Assembly (NCBI GenBank): GCA_964416365.1
Contig: CAYQDO010000011.1
Coordinates: forward strand, 1 to 28,697
Origin: DUUS01 sp964416365
GTDB taxonomy: Bacteria > Bacillota_I > Bacilli_A > RF39 > UBA660
Direction: 5' to 3'
DNA length: 28,697 nucleotides
Positions 7,745 through 15,136 of the stretch are shown here, piece after piece (within the stretch, counting starts at the first letter, position 1; each line of letters begins with the position of its first letter). A program made the position numbers and the translations under genes. The notes beneath the pieces are model-generated. The model worked only from the letters and a program-made list of their open reading frames with translations, did no database searches and was not told where the DNA came from.

Positions 7745-9154
7745 TTAGAATATTATTAGCATTAATGCAACAATAACTACGAACATAGCGACTAAGAATT
7801 TCCAAATATATTTGAACCATTCTTTATAGCTTACTCCTAAATAAGATAAACCTATAAATAGGAAAGCTGAAGCTGGTGTTATAAATGAAGCTAGTCCGTA
7901 AGTAGATTGTAACATTACAGCGCTTTGTTTAGCAAATTCTGAATAATTGGTTACAAAGTATTTACCTACTAATTGAATAGTATAACGATACTCAGTACTG
8001 AATAGTGAAGTAATAAACCCACCAATTGTTCCTAAAATAACATTGAATTTATCTAATAAATTCATTAACCAATCAATAATAGTTGGTACTACTGGGAACA
8101 TTACAGAGAATGCTGCAATATTGTAACAAATTAGTAATATAACTACTAGTTTACTAGATTTCTTAAATCCTTCACCAAAAGCAGTTAAATAATCATTCCA
8201 ACTGATTTTATATGCTAATTTAATAAATAGAGTAGCAATCATCATTAATACTTGAACACCAAATAAATCCCAAGATCCAAATGATGTAAAGGCATCAGTA
8301 GATCCAAAAATATAAGCAAATATTGGTGAACCTAAGATTTCTACTTCTTTAATCCAAGTAGTAGCTTTTTCAAAAATATTTACTCCTAAAGCCTTACTCC
8401 ATGGTAAATAAGCTAAAATAGTAATAATAGCAAATAGTACAAAAATTGTAACTACTGGCCACATTCTTTTTTGTTTAGTAATTTCTTCAGTTTCGAATGT
8501 ATCTTCAATTAGATCGGCTTTCTTATTTTTTAATGTTTTTCTAATATGTAGAACATTAAATACATTAAAGATTACAAAACTTGCTCCGAACAATGCTAAT
8601 TTTACCCATAGAAAGGAATTATAATCAACACTTAATTCGCTAGCGTTAATTCCTGCAACACTTTGTCCATAAACTGAACCTAACACACCAATTAACAATG
8701 AGCCGAATGTAATAGCAACTCCTGTTAATTTGTCTAATTTCAATTTAGATAAAATAGTTACAAAGAATGGAATGAATGCTAATACCACAAAGTTATCATT
8801 AACGATTGCTGACAATGCAGCAATAAAGAATGATACTAATAAGGCAAATAAAATTTCATTACCTTTGAACGCTTTAGCGATACCATCAGTTAGTCTTTGA
8901 TATCCTTTAATTTTTCCAAGTAATTGGTAGAAACCTCCAAGAACAAATAAGAAAGTTACCACTACTGGGAAATAATATATTCCTAATAATCCATAAGTAA
9001 AGAAATCAAATATACCTACTCTGGTAATATCACTTACAGCTAATTCTGATCCACTCCAGTATCCTTGTGGTATAACCCAAGAAAGTAATACTACTAATAG
9101 GATCATAATACCAGCTATTTTTACTAAATCATGCTTTTCCCAAAACTTTTTCAT
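7745..9154 (-). CDS. YfcC/DcuC-family membrane carrier
   Basis: A 469-residue, very hydrophobic protein with about 11-12 membrane segments. The N-terminus MKKFWEKHDLVKIAGIMILL and WVIPQGYW, the FVLGGFYQLLGKIKGYQRLTD loop, FIAALSAIVNDNFVVLAFIPF and FITPASAFLFIGLSYLGV fit the YfcC branch of the anaerobic C4-dicarboxylate/amino-acid carrier family (DcuC fold). The substrate cannot be read from the sequence; relatives move dicarboxylates, basic amino acids or peptides. It is a single-gene unit with a strong AGGAGGAGG SD, its own promoter upstream and terminator downstream. A hydrophilic charged loop near residues 210-235 divides the two halves. Confidence 0.8.
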   Translation of the reverse strand: MKKFWEKHDLVKIAGIMILLVVLLSWVIPQGYWSGSELAVSDITRVGIFDFFTYGLLGIYYFPVVVTFLFVLGGFYQLLGKIKGYQRLTDGIAKAFKGNEILFALLVSFFIAALSAIVNDNFVVLAFIPFFVTILSKLKLDKLTGVAITFGSLLIGVLGSVYGQSVAGINASELSVDYNSFLWVKLALFGASFVIFNVFNVLHIRKTLKNKKADLIEDTFETEEITKQKRMWPVVTIFVLFAIITILAYLPWSKALGVNIFEKATTWIKEVEILGSPIFAYIFGSTDAFTSFGSWDLFGVQVLMMIATLFIKLAYKISWNDYLTAFGEGFKKSSKLVVILLICYNIAAFSVMFPVVPTIIDWLMNLLDKFNVILGTIGGFITSLFSTEYRYTIQLVGKYFVTNYSEFAKQSAVMLQSTYGLASFITPASAFLFIGLSYLGVSYKEWFKYIWKFLVAMFVVIVALMLIIF

Positions 9155-9175
9155 TTTTTACCTCCTCCTAAAATA

Positions 9176-9184
9176 ATTATAACA
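9176..9184 (-). promoter_or_regulatory. Extended -10 promoter of the YfcC-type gene
   Basis: TGTTATAAT on the minus strand, 21 bases upstream of the ATG. The -35 region (AGATGA) is poor, so the extended -10 or an activator would be needed. Confidence 0.6.
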
Positions 9185-9205
9185 CAATTTTATTTTTTTC
9201 ATCTA

Positions 9206-9230
9206 TTTTTTGCTTATTTTAAGCAAAAAA
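9206..9230. repeat. Perfect 11-bp inverted repeat upstream of the YfcC-type promoter
   Basis: TTTTTTGCTTA, 3 bases, TAAGCAAAAAA. No T-run follows on either strand, so it is not a standard terminator. Its place just upstream of the -35 region would suit a regulator binding site. Confidence 0.5.
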
Positions 9231-9236
9231 CTAATA

Positions 9237-9264
9237 AAAAATTAAGTACTTAGTACTTAATTTT
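9237..9264 (-). terminator. Terminator overlapping the lysS stop
   Basis: The last codons of lysS and the following bases make a 13-bp stem AAAATTAAGTACT / AGTACTTAATTTT with a one-base nominal loop, followed on the minus strand by TTATTAGTTTTTT. Confidence 0.65.
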
Positions 9265-10728
9265 CATAGTTGGGAACAAAATTACTTCACGGATAGAATC
9301 CGCATTAGTAAATAACATTATTAACCTATCTATTCCAATTCCCATACCACCTGCTGGCGGCATACCATATTCTAAGGCTTCAACGAAATCAAGATCCATT
9401 TCATTTGCTTCGTCATTACCAAGTTCTCTTTCTTTCATTTGATTTTCAAATCTCTCATATTGATCGATTGGGTCATTTAATTCTGTGAAAGCATTGGCAA
9501 ACTCTGATCCACCAATAAATAGTTCAAATCTTTCAGTCCATCTAGAATCCTTTGATTTAGTAGCTAAAGGACTGATTTCGATTGGATGACCACAAATAAA
9601 AGTTGGTTCAATAATTTCTTCTTCACAATACTTTTCGAAGAAAGCATTAACAATATGTCCATAGCCAAAATGTTCTTCTATTTCGATTTTATGGTCAGCA
9701 GCTAACTTTCTTGCCTCTTCCAAACTCATATTGTCAAAGAAATTAATACCAGTTTTTTCTTTAATTAAGTCAACCATATGAACTTTTCTAAACTTAGGTT
9801 CAAGATCTATTTCATGATCCTTCCAATTATACTTGTATGTACCAAAAATATCTTTAGCAATTGCTTTGAATATATCTTCACATAATTCCATCATGCCATT
9901 TAAGTCACTATACGCTTTGTATAATTCGATAGTCGTAAATTCCGGATTATGTGATCTATCCATGCCTTCATTTCTAAATAATCTACCTATTTCATAAACA
10001 GCATCCATGCCACCTACTAATAATCTTTTTAATGGAAGCTCAGTAGCAATTCTTAAATACATATCTATATCTAAAGTATTATGATGGGTTATAAATGGTC
10101 TTGCGGCAGCTCCTCCTAAAACAGTACCTAATATTGGAGTTTCTACTTCAGTATAACCTTTATTATCTAAATAACTTTGAATCTTACGAATAATCTTTGG
10201 ACGAGCAAAAGCTATTTTACGAGCATCCTCATTAACGATTAAATCAACATATCGTCTTCTATATCTTTCTTCCATATCTTGAAGTCCATGAAATTTTTCT
10301 GGTAATGGTCTTAAAGCCTTAACTAAATGGATATATTTTGTAGCATGGACAGTAAGTTCCCCGGTATTAGTACGACAAACTTCACCTTCAATACCAATAA
10401 TGTCACCTAAATCAGCTTCTTTATACAATTCATAGTTTTCTTCTCCTACGGAATCAATACTGATATAAATTTGAATTTTACCATATTTATCTAAAATATG
10501 CATAAAACCAGCCTTACCACTGCGACGTTTTGAAACGATACGTCCGGCTATTATTACTTCAGGTTTGGATTCAGCTAGTTCTTCTTTACTATATTTATCA
10601 AAATTTTCCTTAATTTGTTTAGAATCACTAGTCACATCGAATTTTTCACCAAAAGGATTAATTCCTTTTTGACGTAACTCTTCCAATTTTTGTCTTCTAA
10701 CTACTTCTTGATCGGTTAGTTCACGCAT
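9250..10728 (-). CDS. lysS: Lysyl-tRNA synthetase (class II)
   Basis: Charges tRNA-Lys. 492 residues, the normal size. The N-terminal OB-fold anticodon-binding domain is at about 55-150 (AGRIVSKRRSGKAGFMHILD). Class II motif 1 includes VETPILGTVLGGAAARPF, motif 2 is FRNEGMDRSHNPEFTTIE and motif 3 is GMPPAGGMGIGIDRLIM near the C-terminus. The GQLKGH-like region is replaced by the usual EISPLATKSKD segment. It is a single-gene unit with its own promoter and SD AGAAGGAA. Unlike pheST it has no T-box. Confidence 0.97.
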   Translation of the reverse strand: MRELTDQEVVRRQKLEELRQKGINPFGEKFDVTSDSKQIKENFDKYSKEELAESKPEVIIAGRIVSKRRSGKAGFMHILDKYGKIQIYISIDSVGEENYELYKEADLGDIIGIEGEVCRTNTGELTVHATKYIHLVKALRPLPEKFHGLQDMEERYRRRYVDLIVNEDARKIAFARPKIIRKIQSYLDNKGYTEVETPILGTVLGGAAARPFITHHNTLDIDMYLRIATELPLKRLLVGGMDAVYEIGRLFRNEGMDRSHNPEFTTIELYKAYSDLNGMMELCEDIFKAIAKDIFGTYKYNWKDHEIDLEPKFRKVHMVDLIKEKTGINFFDNMSLEEARKLAADHKIEIEEHFGYGHIVNAFFEKYCEEEIIEPTFICGHPIEISPLATKSKDSRWTERFELFIGGSEFANAFTELNDPIDQYERFENQMKERELGNDEANEMDLDFVEALEYGMPPAGGMGIGIDRLIMLFTNADSIREVILFPTMKIKY

Positions 10729-10752
10729 GATATTCCTTCTTTCTTTAGCGGT

Positions 10753-10781
10753 AGTATATCTTTTTTTACTTTAAAAATCAA
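10753..10781 (-). promoter_or_regulatory. Promoter of lysS
   Basis: TTGATT, 17 bases, TATACT on the minus strand, about 25 bases upstream of the lysS ATG. Each box lies at one arm of an inverted repeat. Confidence 0.7.
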
Positions 10782-10789
10782 GATATACT
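10753..10789. repeat. Inverted repeat spanning the lysS promoter
   Basis: Arms AGTATATCTT (10753-10762) and AAGATATACT (10780-10789) are perfect 10-bp inverted copies with a 17-base centre. They cover the -10 and -35 of lysS and lie between lysS and the divergent GerQ-like gene. It could be an operator, or chance symmetry of two AT-rich promoter elements. Confidence 0.4.
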
Positions 10790-10846
10790 ATTTATATAAT
10801 ATATCATAAATTAATCTGAAATACATATTTTTTAGTAGGTGATAAA

Positions 10847-11113
10847 ATGAACGGTACATTTTTTAAAAATCCTTATTTTTCAGAAGAAAATGAGTTAAGA
10901 AATGATTATAATCTTTTAAAGGATAATGTTGGTAAAAAAGTTAAAATTCATTCTGCCATAATAAGTGAAGAAAATCAAAAAGTCTTCTCAGGTATTTTAG
11001 AACACTATAAAGAAGATTCTCTTATATTAAGTGATCCCAGTAATGGAAACTGGTACTTTATTCCTATCAAATATGTTTATTATATTGAATTTGAAGAAAG
11101 AATGATTATTTAA
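10847..11113 (+). CDS. GerQ-like small protein
   Basis: An 88-residue protein. Residues 27-84 (NVGKKVKIHSAI ... FSGILEHYKEDSLILSDPSNG, then NWYFIPIKYVYYIEFEE) follow the pattern of the spore coat protein GerQ C-terminal domain, which reads from memory GKKVKVYMTF ... F.G.IEE.GRDHIILSDP.TGKWYLL...Y..YVEF. In Bacillus GerQ is cross-linked in the coat by transglutaminase. Here the glutamine-rich N-terminal region is missing and no other spore gene is in the window, so a non-spore role is possible. SD TAGGTGATAAAATG. It is one of only two conventional genes on the plus strand and overlaps the MBL gene by 4 bases tail to tail. Confidence 0.6.
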   Translation: MNGTFFKNPYFSEENELRNDYNLLKDNVGKKVKIHSAIISEENQKVFSGILEHYKEDSLILSDPSNGNWYFIPIKYVYYIEFEERMII

Positions 11114-11631
11114 AGGTATTTTAAAATATTTTCTAAATTCATTCTTTCATCTTTTAAAGTTGTATTATTACCATGCCCTGGATGAATAATTATATCATCC
11201 GGGTATTTTAAGATGCTTTCGATACTTTTTTTCATATCTTCAGCACTTCCCGTTGGCAAATCAGTTCGGCCTACCGTATTCTTGAAAATAAAATCACCAC
11301 AAAATAAATGACTATCTATTAAGTAACTAACAGAATCCTCAGTATGACCAGGATTACGAATAATTTTAAATTTAAAATCTCCAATCTTTAAATTGTCATT
11401 TATGTTATGATAACTATAAACTGAAACTTTATATTTTTCTTTAATTTGCTCTAATGCTCCTACATGATCGAAATGATTATGCGTAATTAAGACTGCTATT
11501 AAATCGTTATTAATATATTGGTCAATCTTCAAAAAATCATCGCCTGGATCAATAATTATTATTTTGGGGTTTTTACTTATAATATAACAATTAGTCTCTA
11601 AAGCCCCTACTTTTATACATTCTATTTTCAT
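11110..11631 (-). CDS. MBL-fold metallohydrolase (glyoxalase II-like, YqgX type)
   Basis: A 173-residue metallo-beta-lactamase-fold hydrolase. The metal motif THNHFDHVG gives H51, H53, D55 and H56; H96 (NPGHTEDS), D113 (FCGDFIF) and H150/H153 (IHPGHGNNT) complete the two-metal site. The compact size without a C-terminal helical domain and the GRTDLPTGS segment fit the YqgX/YcbL-type group of small cytoplasmic thioester hydrolases and not true glyoxalase II. The substrate is unknown. SD AAAGGAGGAAAAATG. It is divergent from the LemA-like gene, and their promoters overlap. Confidence 0.88.
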   Translation of the reverse strand: MKIECIKVGALETNCYIISKNPKIIIIDPGDDFLKIDQYINNDLIAVLITHNHFDHVGALEQIKEKYKVSVYSYHNINDNLKIGDFKFKIIRNPGHTEDSVSYLIDSHLFCGDFIFKNTVGRTDLPTGSAEDMKKSIESILKYPDDIIIHPGHGNNTTLKDERMNLENILKYL

Positions 11632-11654
11632 TTTTCCTCCTTTAGATTTTTAAA

Positions 11655-11663
11655 ATTATATCA
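11655..11663 (-). promoter_or_regulatory. Extended -10 promoter of the MBL hydrolase gene
   Basis: TGATATAAT on the minus strand, 23 bases upstream of the ATG. Confidence 0.55.
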
Positions 11664-11678
11664 TAAATATTTAAGCTA

Positions 11679-11687
11679 TGTTATAAT
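11679..11687 (+). promoter_or_regulatory. Extended -10 promoter of the LemA-like gene
   Basis: TGTTATAAT on the plus strand, 15 bases before the ATG at 11703, with GGTGA as SD between. It runs back to back with the minus-strand promoter at 11655-11663, so the two may compete for polymerase. Confidence 0.55.
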
Positions 11688-11702
11688 TATGATGGTGACA
11701 GT

Positions 11703-12251
11703 ATGGATAATATAATTACTATTTTTTTAACTCTAATAATATTAATGGGTATTTTCGGACTTATATATATTTTATCTTATAATAATCTGCAGGCTCATAA
11801 AATTAAAATTAATGAAGCCGAAAGTATTATAGATGAACTACTACGTAAAAAATATGATTTTTTAGACATCTTAAAACAAATTATTGTGGATAATACTGAT
11901 ATTAAGGATAAGGCTTTTGAATGTTTTAGTAAATTAAAAGAAGTGAATATATCAAGTTTTGATTTTGAAAGAAAATTAACCGAATATAATAATTTAATAA
12001 ATCAAATTAAAACTGACCATAGTACTTTAACAGAAAGTGAAACATTTAATGAAAATTATGAAGAAATATTTAAATTAAATGAAAGATTAGAAGCATCTAA
12101 AAACTTCTATAATCGTTATACTAATATTTTAAATAAATTAATTAAACATTTTCCTACCAATATAATAGCTAAAATTCATCATATTGAAGTTCAAACTTTC
12201 TTTGATGGAAAAAACATGTTTGACGAAGATAAAGAAGATTTTAAATTATAA
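11703..12251 (+). CDS. LemA-family membrane protein
   Basis: A 182-residue protein with an N-terminal membrane helix at about residues 5-25, then YNNLQAHKIKINEAESIIDELLRKKYDFLDILKQII and near the end LEASKNFYNRYTNILNKLIKHFPTNIIAKI followed by a paired-aromatic FF (split here by position: residues 28-63 and 133-170). These are the LemA signatures: the YN.L...R..V.EA...I...L.RR.DLI stretch and the FYN ... N ... FP..IIA block. LemA proteins are helical-bundle membrane proteins of uncertain role, often linked to envelope stress. It is more divergent than usual, with LLRKKYDFLD in place of LKRRYDLIP. It is alone on its transcript with a shared terminator. Confidence 0.75.
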   Translation: MDNIITIFLTLIILMGIFGLIYILSYNNLQAHKIKINEAESIIDELLRKKYDFLDILKQIIVDNTDIKDKAFECFSKLKEVNISSFDFERKLTEYNNLINQIKTDHSTLTESETFNENYEEIFKLNERLEASKNFYNRYTNILNKLIKHFPTNIIAKIHHIEVQTFFDGKNMFDEDKEDFKL

Positions 12252-12279
12252 AACACACTATATAGTGTGTTATTTTTTG
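12252..12279. terminator. Terminator between convergent LemA-like and orphan genes
   Basis: Palindrome AACACACTATATAGTGTGTT. On the plus strand it is followed by ATTTTTT, a good terminator for the LemA-like gene. On the minus strand the T-run is short, so it is weaker for the orphan gene. Confidence 0.75.
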
Positions 12280-12908
12280 CGAAATTCTATAACATTTGAT
12301 TTGTTATTATTTTTATGAGAAGTTTGATAATTATAAAAATAATCCGGTCTTTTAATATCGTCTTGCAAATAATCGAGAATTATTTTTGATAGTACTTCTT
12401 TTCTTGCCACAAAGTGATAAACAATATAGTTAGCTAAATCTGCTTTATAAACAAAATCTCTACTCACAACTTCATGAGCTTCTTCAGAATTGAAACTATA
12501 ATTAGATAGAGGTCTTAACATATCTGTGTATTCAGCCAGTTCTAAAAATAAATACAAATGGCATAAATCTTTAAATTCAAATTCCATAGTTAGACCTTCT
12601 TGATTTAAAAACTTTTTAAATTGACAAAAGTTTTCCAAACAATATGAAAGCCAAAACTCTTCATTCTCTACTTTGATTCTTTCACTTATTTGATAATCAA
12701 AAGACGTTAAAATACTTAACATTATTCTTTTTATCTTAGGAATATTATGAGCATTATTTAGAGCAGATAAATATAACTCTAATATTTCGTTTAAATAAGT
12801 ATTATCAAACCAGTTCAAATTATCCCATATATGTACACAAGCATAGGGATCTTTTTTATATAATTCCATCAGTCTTGGATATTCTTTATGATTTTTATAA
12901 TCTCCCAT
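12270..12908 (-). CDS. Hypothetical protein, 212 residues
   Basis: No family was recognised. The protein is soluble, without a signal or membrane segment, and appears largely helical. It is rich in Tyr, Asn, Leu and Glu, with blocks such as YLNEILELYLSALNNAHNIP and LCHLYLFLELAEYTDML, and ends in a basic tail (SNVIEFRKK). The helix pattern could suit a repeat-type scaffold, but no repeat unit was seen. The start MGDYKNHKEY follows GAGGAAATT as a plausible SD. It lies just after ung on the same strand with a 66-base gap that holds a weak possible promoter (TTGTAA-16-TAGGAT), so it may be transcribed with ung or alone. Confidence 0.7.
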   Translation of the reverse strand: MGDYKNHKEYPRLMELYKKDPYACVHIWDNLNWFDNTYLNEILELYLSALNNAHNIPKIKRIMLSILTSFDYQISERIKVENEEFWLSYCLENFCQFKKFLNQEGLTMEFEFKDLCHLYLFLELAEYTDMLRPLSNYSFNSEEAHEVVSRDFVYKADLANYIVYHFVARKEVLSKIILDYLQDDIKRPDYFYNYQTSHKNNNKSNVIEFRKK

Positions 12909-12974
12909 AATTTCCTCATAAACTTTCCTAAATGCACGTAGTACTATCCTAACATATTTTAGTAATATTACAAT

Positions 12975-13634
12975 CTATAATTGCCAATCAATAGGTTCTT
13001 TATGGTTTTGAATTAAAAATTCATTTGTTCTAGAAAATGGTTTACTACCAAAGAAACCATTATAAACACTAAATGGTGATGGATGGGATGATTCAATAAT
13101 TAAATGATAATTATTGGTTATTAATGCTTTTTTACCGCGTGCAAAATTTCCCCACAAGATAAAGACAATTGGATCTTCTCTTAAATTTAGCACTTTTATA
13201 ATATAATCAGTTAAAAGACTCCAACCTAAATCTTTATGACTATTCGGATGATCTTTTATAACTGTTAAAGCAGAATTTAAAAGTAAAACTCCTTCCCTAG
13301 CCCATTTAGTTAAATCTCCACAATCTGGAGATTTAATATTTAAATCATTTTCTAGTTCCTTAAAAATATTTTTTAAGGATGGGGGAAGTTTTATTCCTTT
13401 TTGAACAGAAAATGATAAACCATGAGCTTCTTTTTCTCCGTGATAAGGATCTTGTCCCACTATAACAACTTTAACTTCTTTATATGGAGTAAGGCTCAAA
13501 GCATTAAAAATATAATCTTTAGGTGGATATACAATATTTTTTTCATATTCTTTATTAATAACATCCATGAATTTTTCAAATCCTGAACTTTGCCATACTA
13601 CTTCTAATACTTGATTCCAGTCATTATTAAACAT
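12975..13634 (-). CDS. ung: Uracil-DNA glycosylase (family 1)
   Basis: Removes uracil from DNA to start base excision repair. 219 residues with the start at ATG 13632-13634; a GTG three codons earlier lies within the SD AAAAGGTGAG and is rejected. The water-activating loop GQDPYH is at 60-65 (catalytic D62), the 4-Pro loop LPPSLKNIFKEL follows, then LLLNSALTV and the minor-groove loop SSHPSPFS with H184. All catalytic parts are present and the length is normal. It sits directly downstream of the terminator of the rplI operon with its own extended -10 promoter. Confidence 0.96.
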   Translation of the reverse strand: MFNNDWNQVLEVVWQSSGFEKFMDVINKEYEKNIVYPPKDYIFNALSLTPYKEVKVVIVGQDPYHGEKEAHGLSFSVQKGIKLPPSLKNIFKELENDLNIKSPDCGDLTKWAREGVLLLNSALTVIKDHPNSHKDLGWSLLTDYIIKVLNLREDPIVFILWGNFARGKKALITNNYHLIIESSHPSPFSVYNGFFGSKPFSRTNEFLIQNHKEPIDWQL

Positions 13635-13652
13635 GCTTCTCACCTTTTAAGT

Positions 13653-13661
13653 ATTATAGCA
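13653..13661 (-). promoter_or_regulatory. Extended -10 promoter of ung
   Basis: TGCTATAAT on the minus strand, 18 bases before the ATG, so the transcript begins almost at the SD. A weak TTAAAC lies 17 bases further upstream within the neighbouring terminator. Confidence 0.65.
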
Positions 13662-13667
13662 TAAATA

Positions 13668-13692
13668 AAATAGAAGTTTAAAACTTCTATTT
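13668..13692 (-). terminator. Terminator at the end of the rplI operon
   Basis: A perfect 12-bp arm pair AAATAGAAGTTT / AAACTTCTATTT with a minimal loop, followed on the minus strand by TATTTATG. The T-run is short, so strength is uncertain. Confidence 0.6.
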
Positions 13693-13708
13693 AGTTCCAA
13701 AGGTATTA

Positions 13709-14266
13709 TTAATCAGTCAAATTTAAAGAAATCTTACCACTAAATATACCTTTATCTATATTATTCATATTTTCTTCGGTCTCTTCCAACCAGACTGTTA
13801 ATTCATATTCTTGAATACTATTAGCTTCTATCATTAAATCAGAAGCTAAATTAATACTATCACTAAAAGTATCAAAATTCCCTTCACTAATAACCATCTT
13901 ATCTTTAATTAATTGCCATTTAAATTCTGGAACTTGTAGTTTCGAACTTAAGGTTAATTCACATAAAGATAAATTATAGGTTAGATAATGTTTATTATTA
14001 CCACTTTTTACTTTGAAAGTCTTCTTTTTTGCTTCTCTATCTATAGTATTTGCTTTGGTACAAACCATATCAGTACTATTAATGTATTCATCTTTTTCCG
14101 TTATTAAATCTATATCTAAGATGTTTCTCGTTTGGGTTAACATTTCCTGTTTTTTTATATCATTATCTTTAAAATAGGCATATGAAACAACAATGACAAC
14201 AGGTATAAAAATTGCCATAAACTTTAAAAAATTACACTTGGATTTTTCTATATTTAAATCATTCAT
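13709..14266 (-). CDS. Membrane-anchored protein of unknown function
   Basis: A 185-residue protein with a short cytoplasmic start, one membrane helix at about residues 14-32 (FLKFMAIFIPVVIVVSYAYF) and an extracellular beta-rich part. The end (YELTVWLEETEENMNNIDKG, then FSGKISLNLTD) resembles the last strands of camelysin/TasA-type proteins, which share a YTLTIWL-type block with a GK.F.GKI close. The similarity is weak and was judged by eye. Two cysteines, in MVCTKAN and LSLCEL, could form a disulfide. It is the last gene of the long rplI-led operon, 3 bases after the nudix gene, and is followed by the terminator. Confidence 0.6.
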   Translation of the reverse strand: MNDLNIEKSKCNFLKFMAIFIPVVIVVSYAYFKDNDIKKQEMLTQTRNILDIDLITEKDEYINSTDMVCTKANTIDREAKKKTFKVKSGNNKHYLTYNLSLCELTLSSKLQVPEFKWQLIKDKMVISEGNFDTFSDSINLASDLMIEANSIQEYELTVWLEETEENMNNIDKGIFSGKISLNLTD

Positions 14267-14269
14267 AGC

Positions 14270-14698
14270 CTAGTACATAATATTATTTTCAATTGCCCAA
14301 GGAATAAAATGATCCTTAATGGCAGTAGCTAGCATTGATTCGTCCTCACCTAAAGTATACCACCTATATTCCAAAATTTCATCATTTGGCAACAATTTGA
14401 CATCAATTTCTTTATTAGCAAGCATCATATGCATTTCTATATTTAAATTTGGATCAGATAAAGCCGGTTCTCTGAAACATAGAATTTCTTCTAATTCATC
14501 TTCTCTTATTTGAAAGCCATTAGCTATTTCCTCACTGATTTCTCTTACAGCCGCTTCCTTATAAGTTTCCCCAAGTTCTACTCCGCCACCTACTAATGTA
14601 AATTTTCCCTTTTTAGCACTTCTTTGTGACATGCTAATTAATAATTTTCCTTCTTTAACAAATGCTGTTCCTACAACCGGAAGATACTGCTTTTCCAT
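14270..14698 (-). CDS. Nudix hydrolase
   Basis: A 142-residue protein with a full Nudix box at about 38-60: GGVELGETYKEAAVREISEE, followed by IANG. The catalytic RE..EE residues (R52, E53, E56, E57) are present; the usual closing Gly after EE-x is Ala here. Nudix enzymes cut nucleoside diphosphates linked to another group; the substrate cannot be told. RlmH lies 6 bases upstream and the anchored protein 3 bases downstream, so it is an internal operon gene. The SD is GTGAGGTAGT. Confidence 0.88.
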   Translation of the reverse strand: MEKQYLPVVGTAFVKEGKLLISMSQRSAKKGKFTLVGGGVELGETYKEAAVREISEEIANGFQIREDELEEILCFREPALSDPNLNIEMHMMLANKEIDVKLLPNDEILEYRWYTLGEDESMLATAIKDHFIPWAIENNIMY

Positions 14699-14704
14699 AC
14701 TACC

Positions 14705-15136
14705 TCACTTATGATATGTTTCATTATTAAGTATTTTAAAACTGCGATAAATTTGTTCTAAAAGGATAGCTCTAAATAAGCCATGAGGAAAAGTCATTTT
14801 TCCAAAAGAAATTCGTTTATCACATTTAGTAATTACTTCACTGTTTAAACCATCGGATCCACCAATAATAAAATTAATATTTGCTTTATGCATTAAAGTT
14901 TGTTCTATAAACTTAGCAAATCCTACGGACCCAAATTCTTCCCCATTAATATCTAAAGCAACATTGTAAGCATTTTCTATTTTTTTAATAATTTTTTCTG
15001 TTTCTAATTTGGGGTTACTGTCAGGTATTTCCAGAATTTCTAGTTTATGATACTTGTTAATTCTTTTACAATAATCATCTATCATATTAACCAGATATTG
15101 TTCCTTTATCTTACCTACTACTATTAATCTTATCAT
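14705..15136 (-). CDS. rlmH: 23S rRNA pseudouridine-1915 N3-methyltransferase
   Basis: SPOUT-class methyltransferase acting on helix 69 of 23S rRNA in the 70S ribosome. Recognisable from MIRLIVVGKIKE ..., the S-adenosylmethionine knot INFIIGGSDGLN and the close SFGKMTFPHGLFRAILLEQI, ending in NETYHK. It has 143 residues where the family usually has 155-160; the shortening is in the middle, before the knot. It overlaps the walJ stop by 4 bases (ATGA), a sign of coupled translation. Neighbourhood with walJ is the standard Bacillota arrangement. Confidence 0.94.
   Translation of the reverse strand: MIRLIVVGKIKEQYLVNMIDDYCKRINKYHKLEILEIPDSNPKLETEKIIKKIENAYNVALDINGEEFGSVGFAKFIEQTLMHKANINFIIGGSDGLNSEVITKCDKRISFGKMTFPHGLFRAILLEQIYRSFKILNNETYHK

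Noticed and set aside
12962..12971. GTAATATTAC palindrome after ung as an operator
   Set aside because: Ten bases of AT-rich symmetry in such a genome are expected by chance, and no clear promoter fits it.
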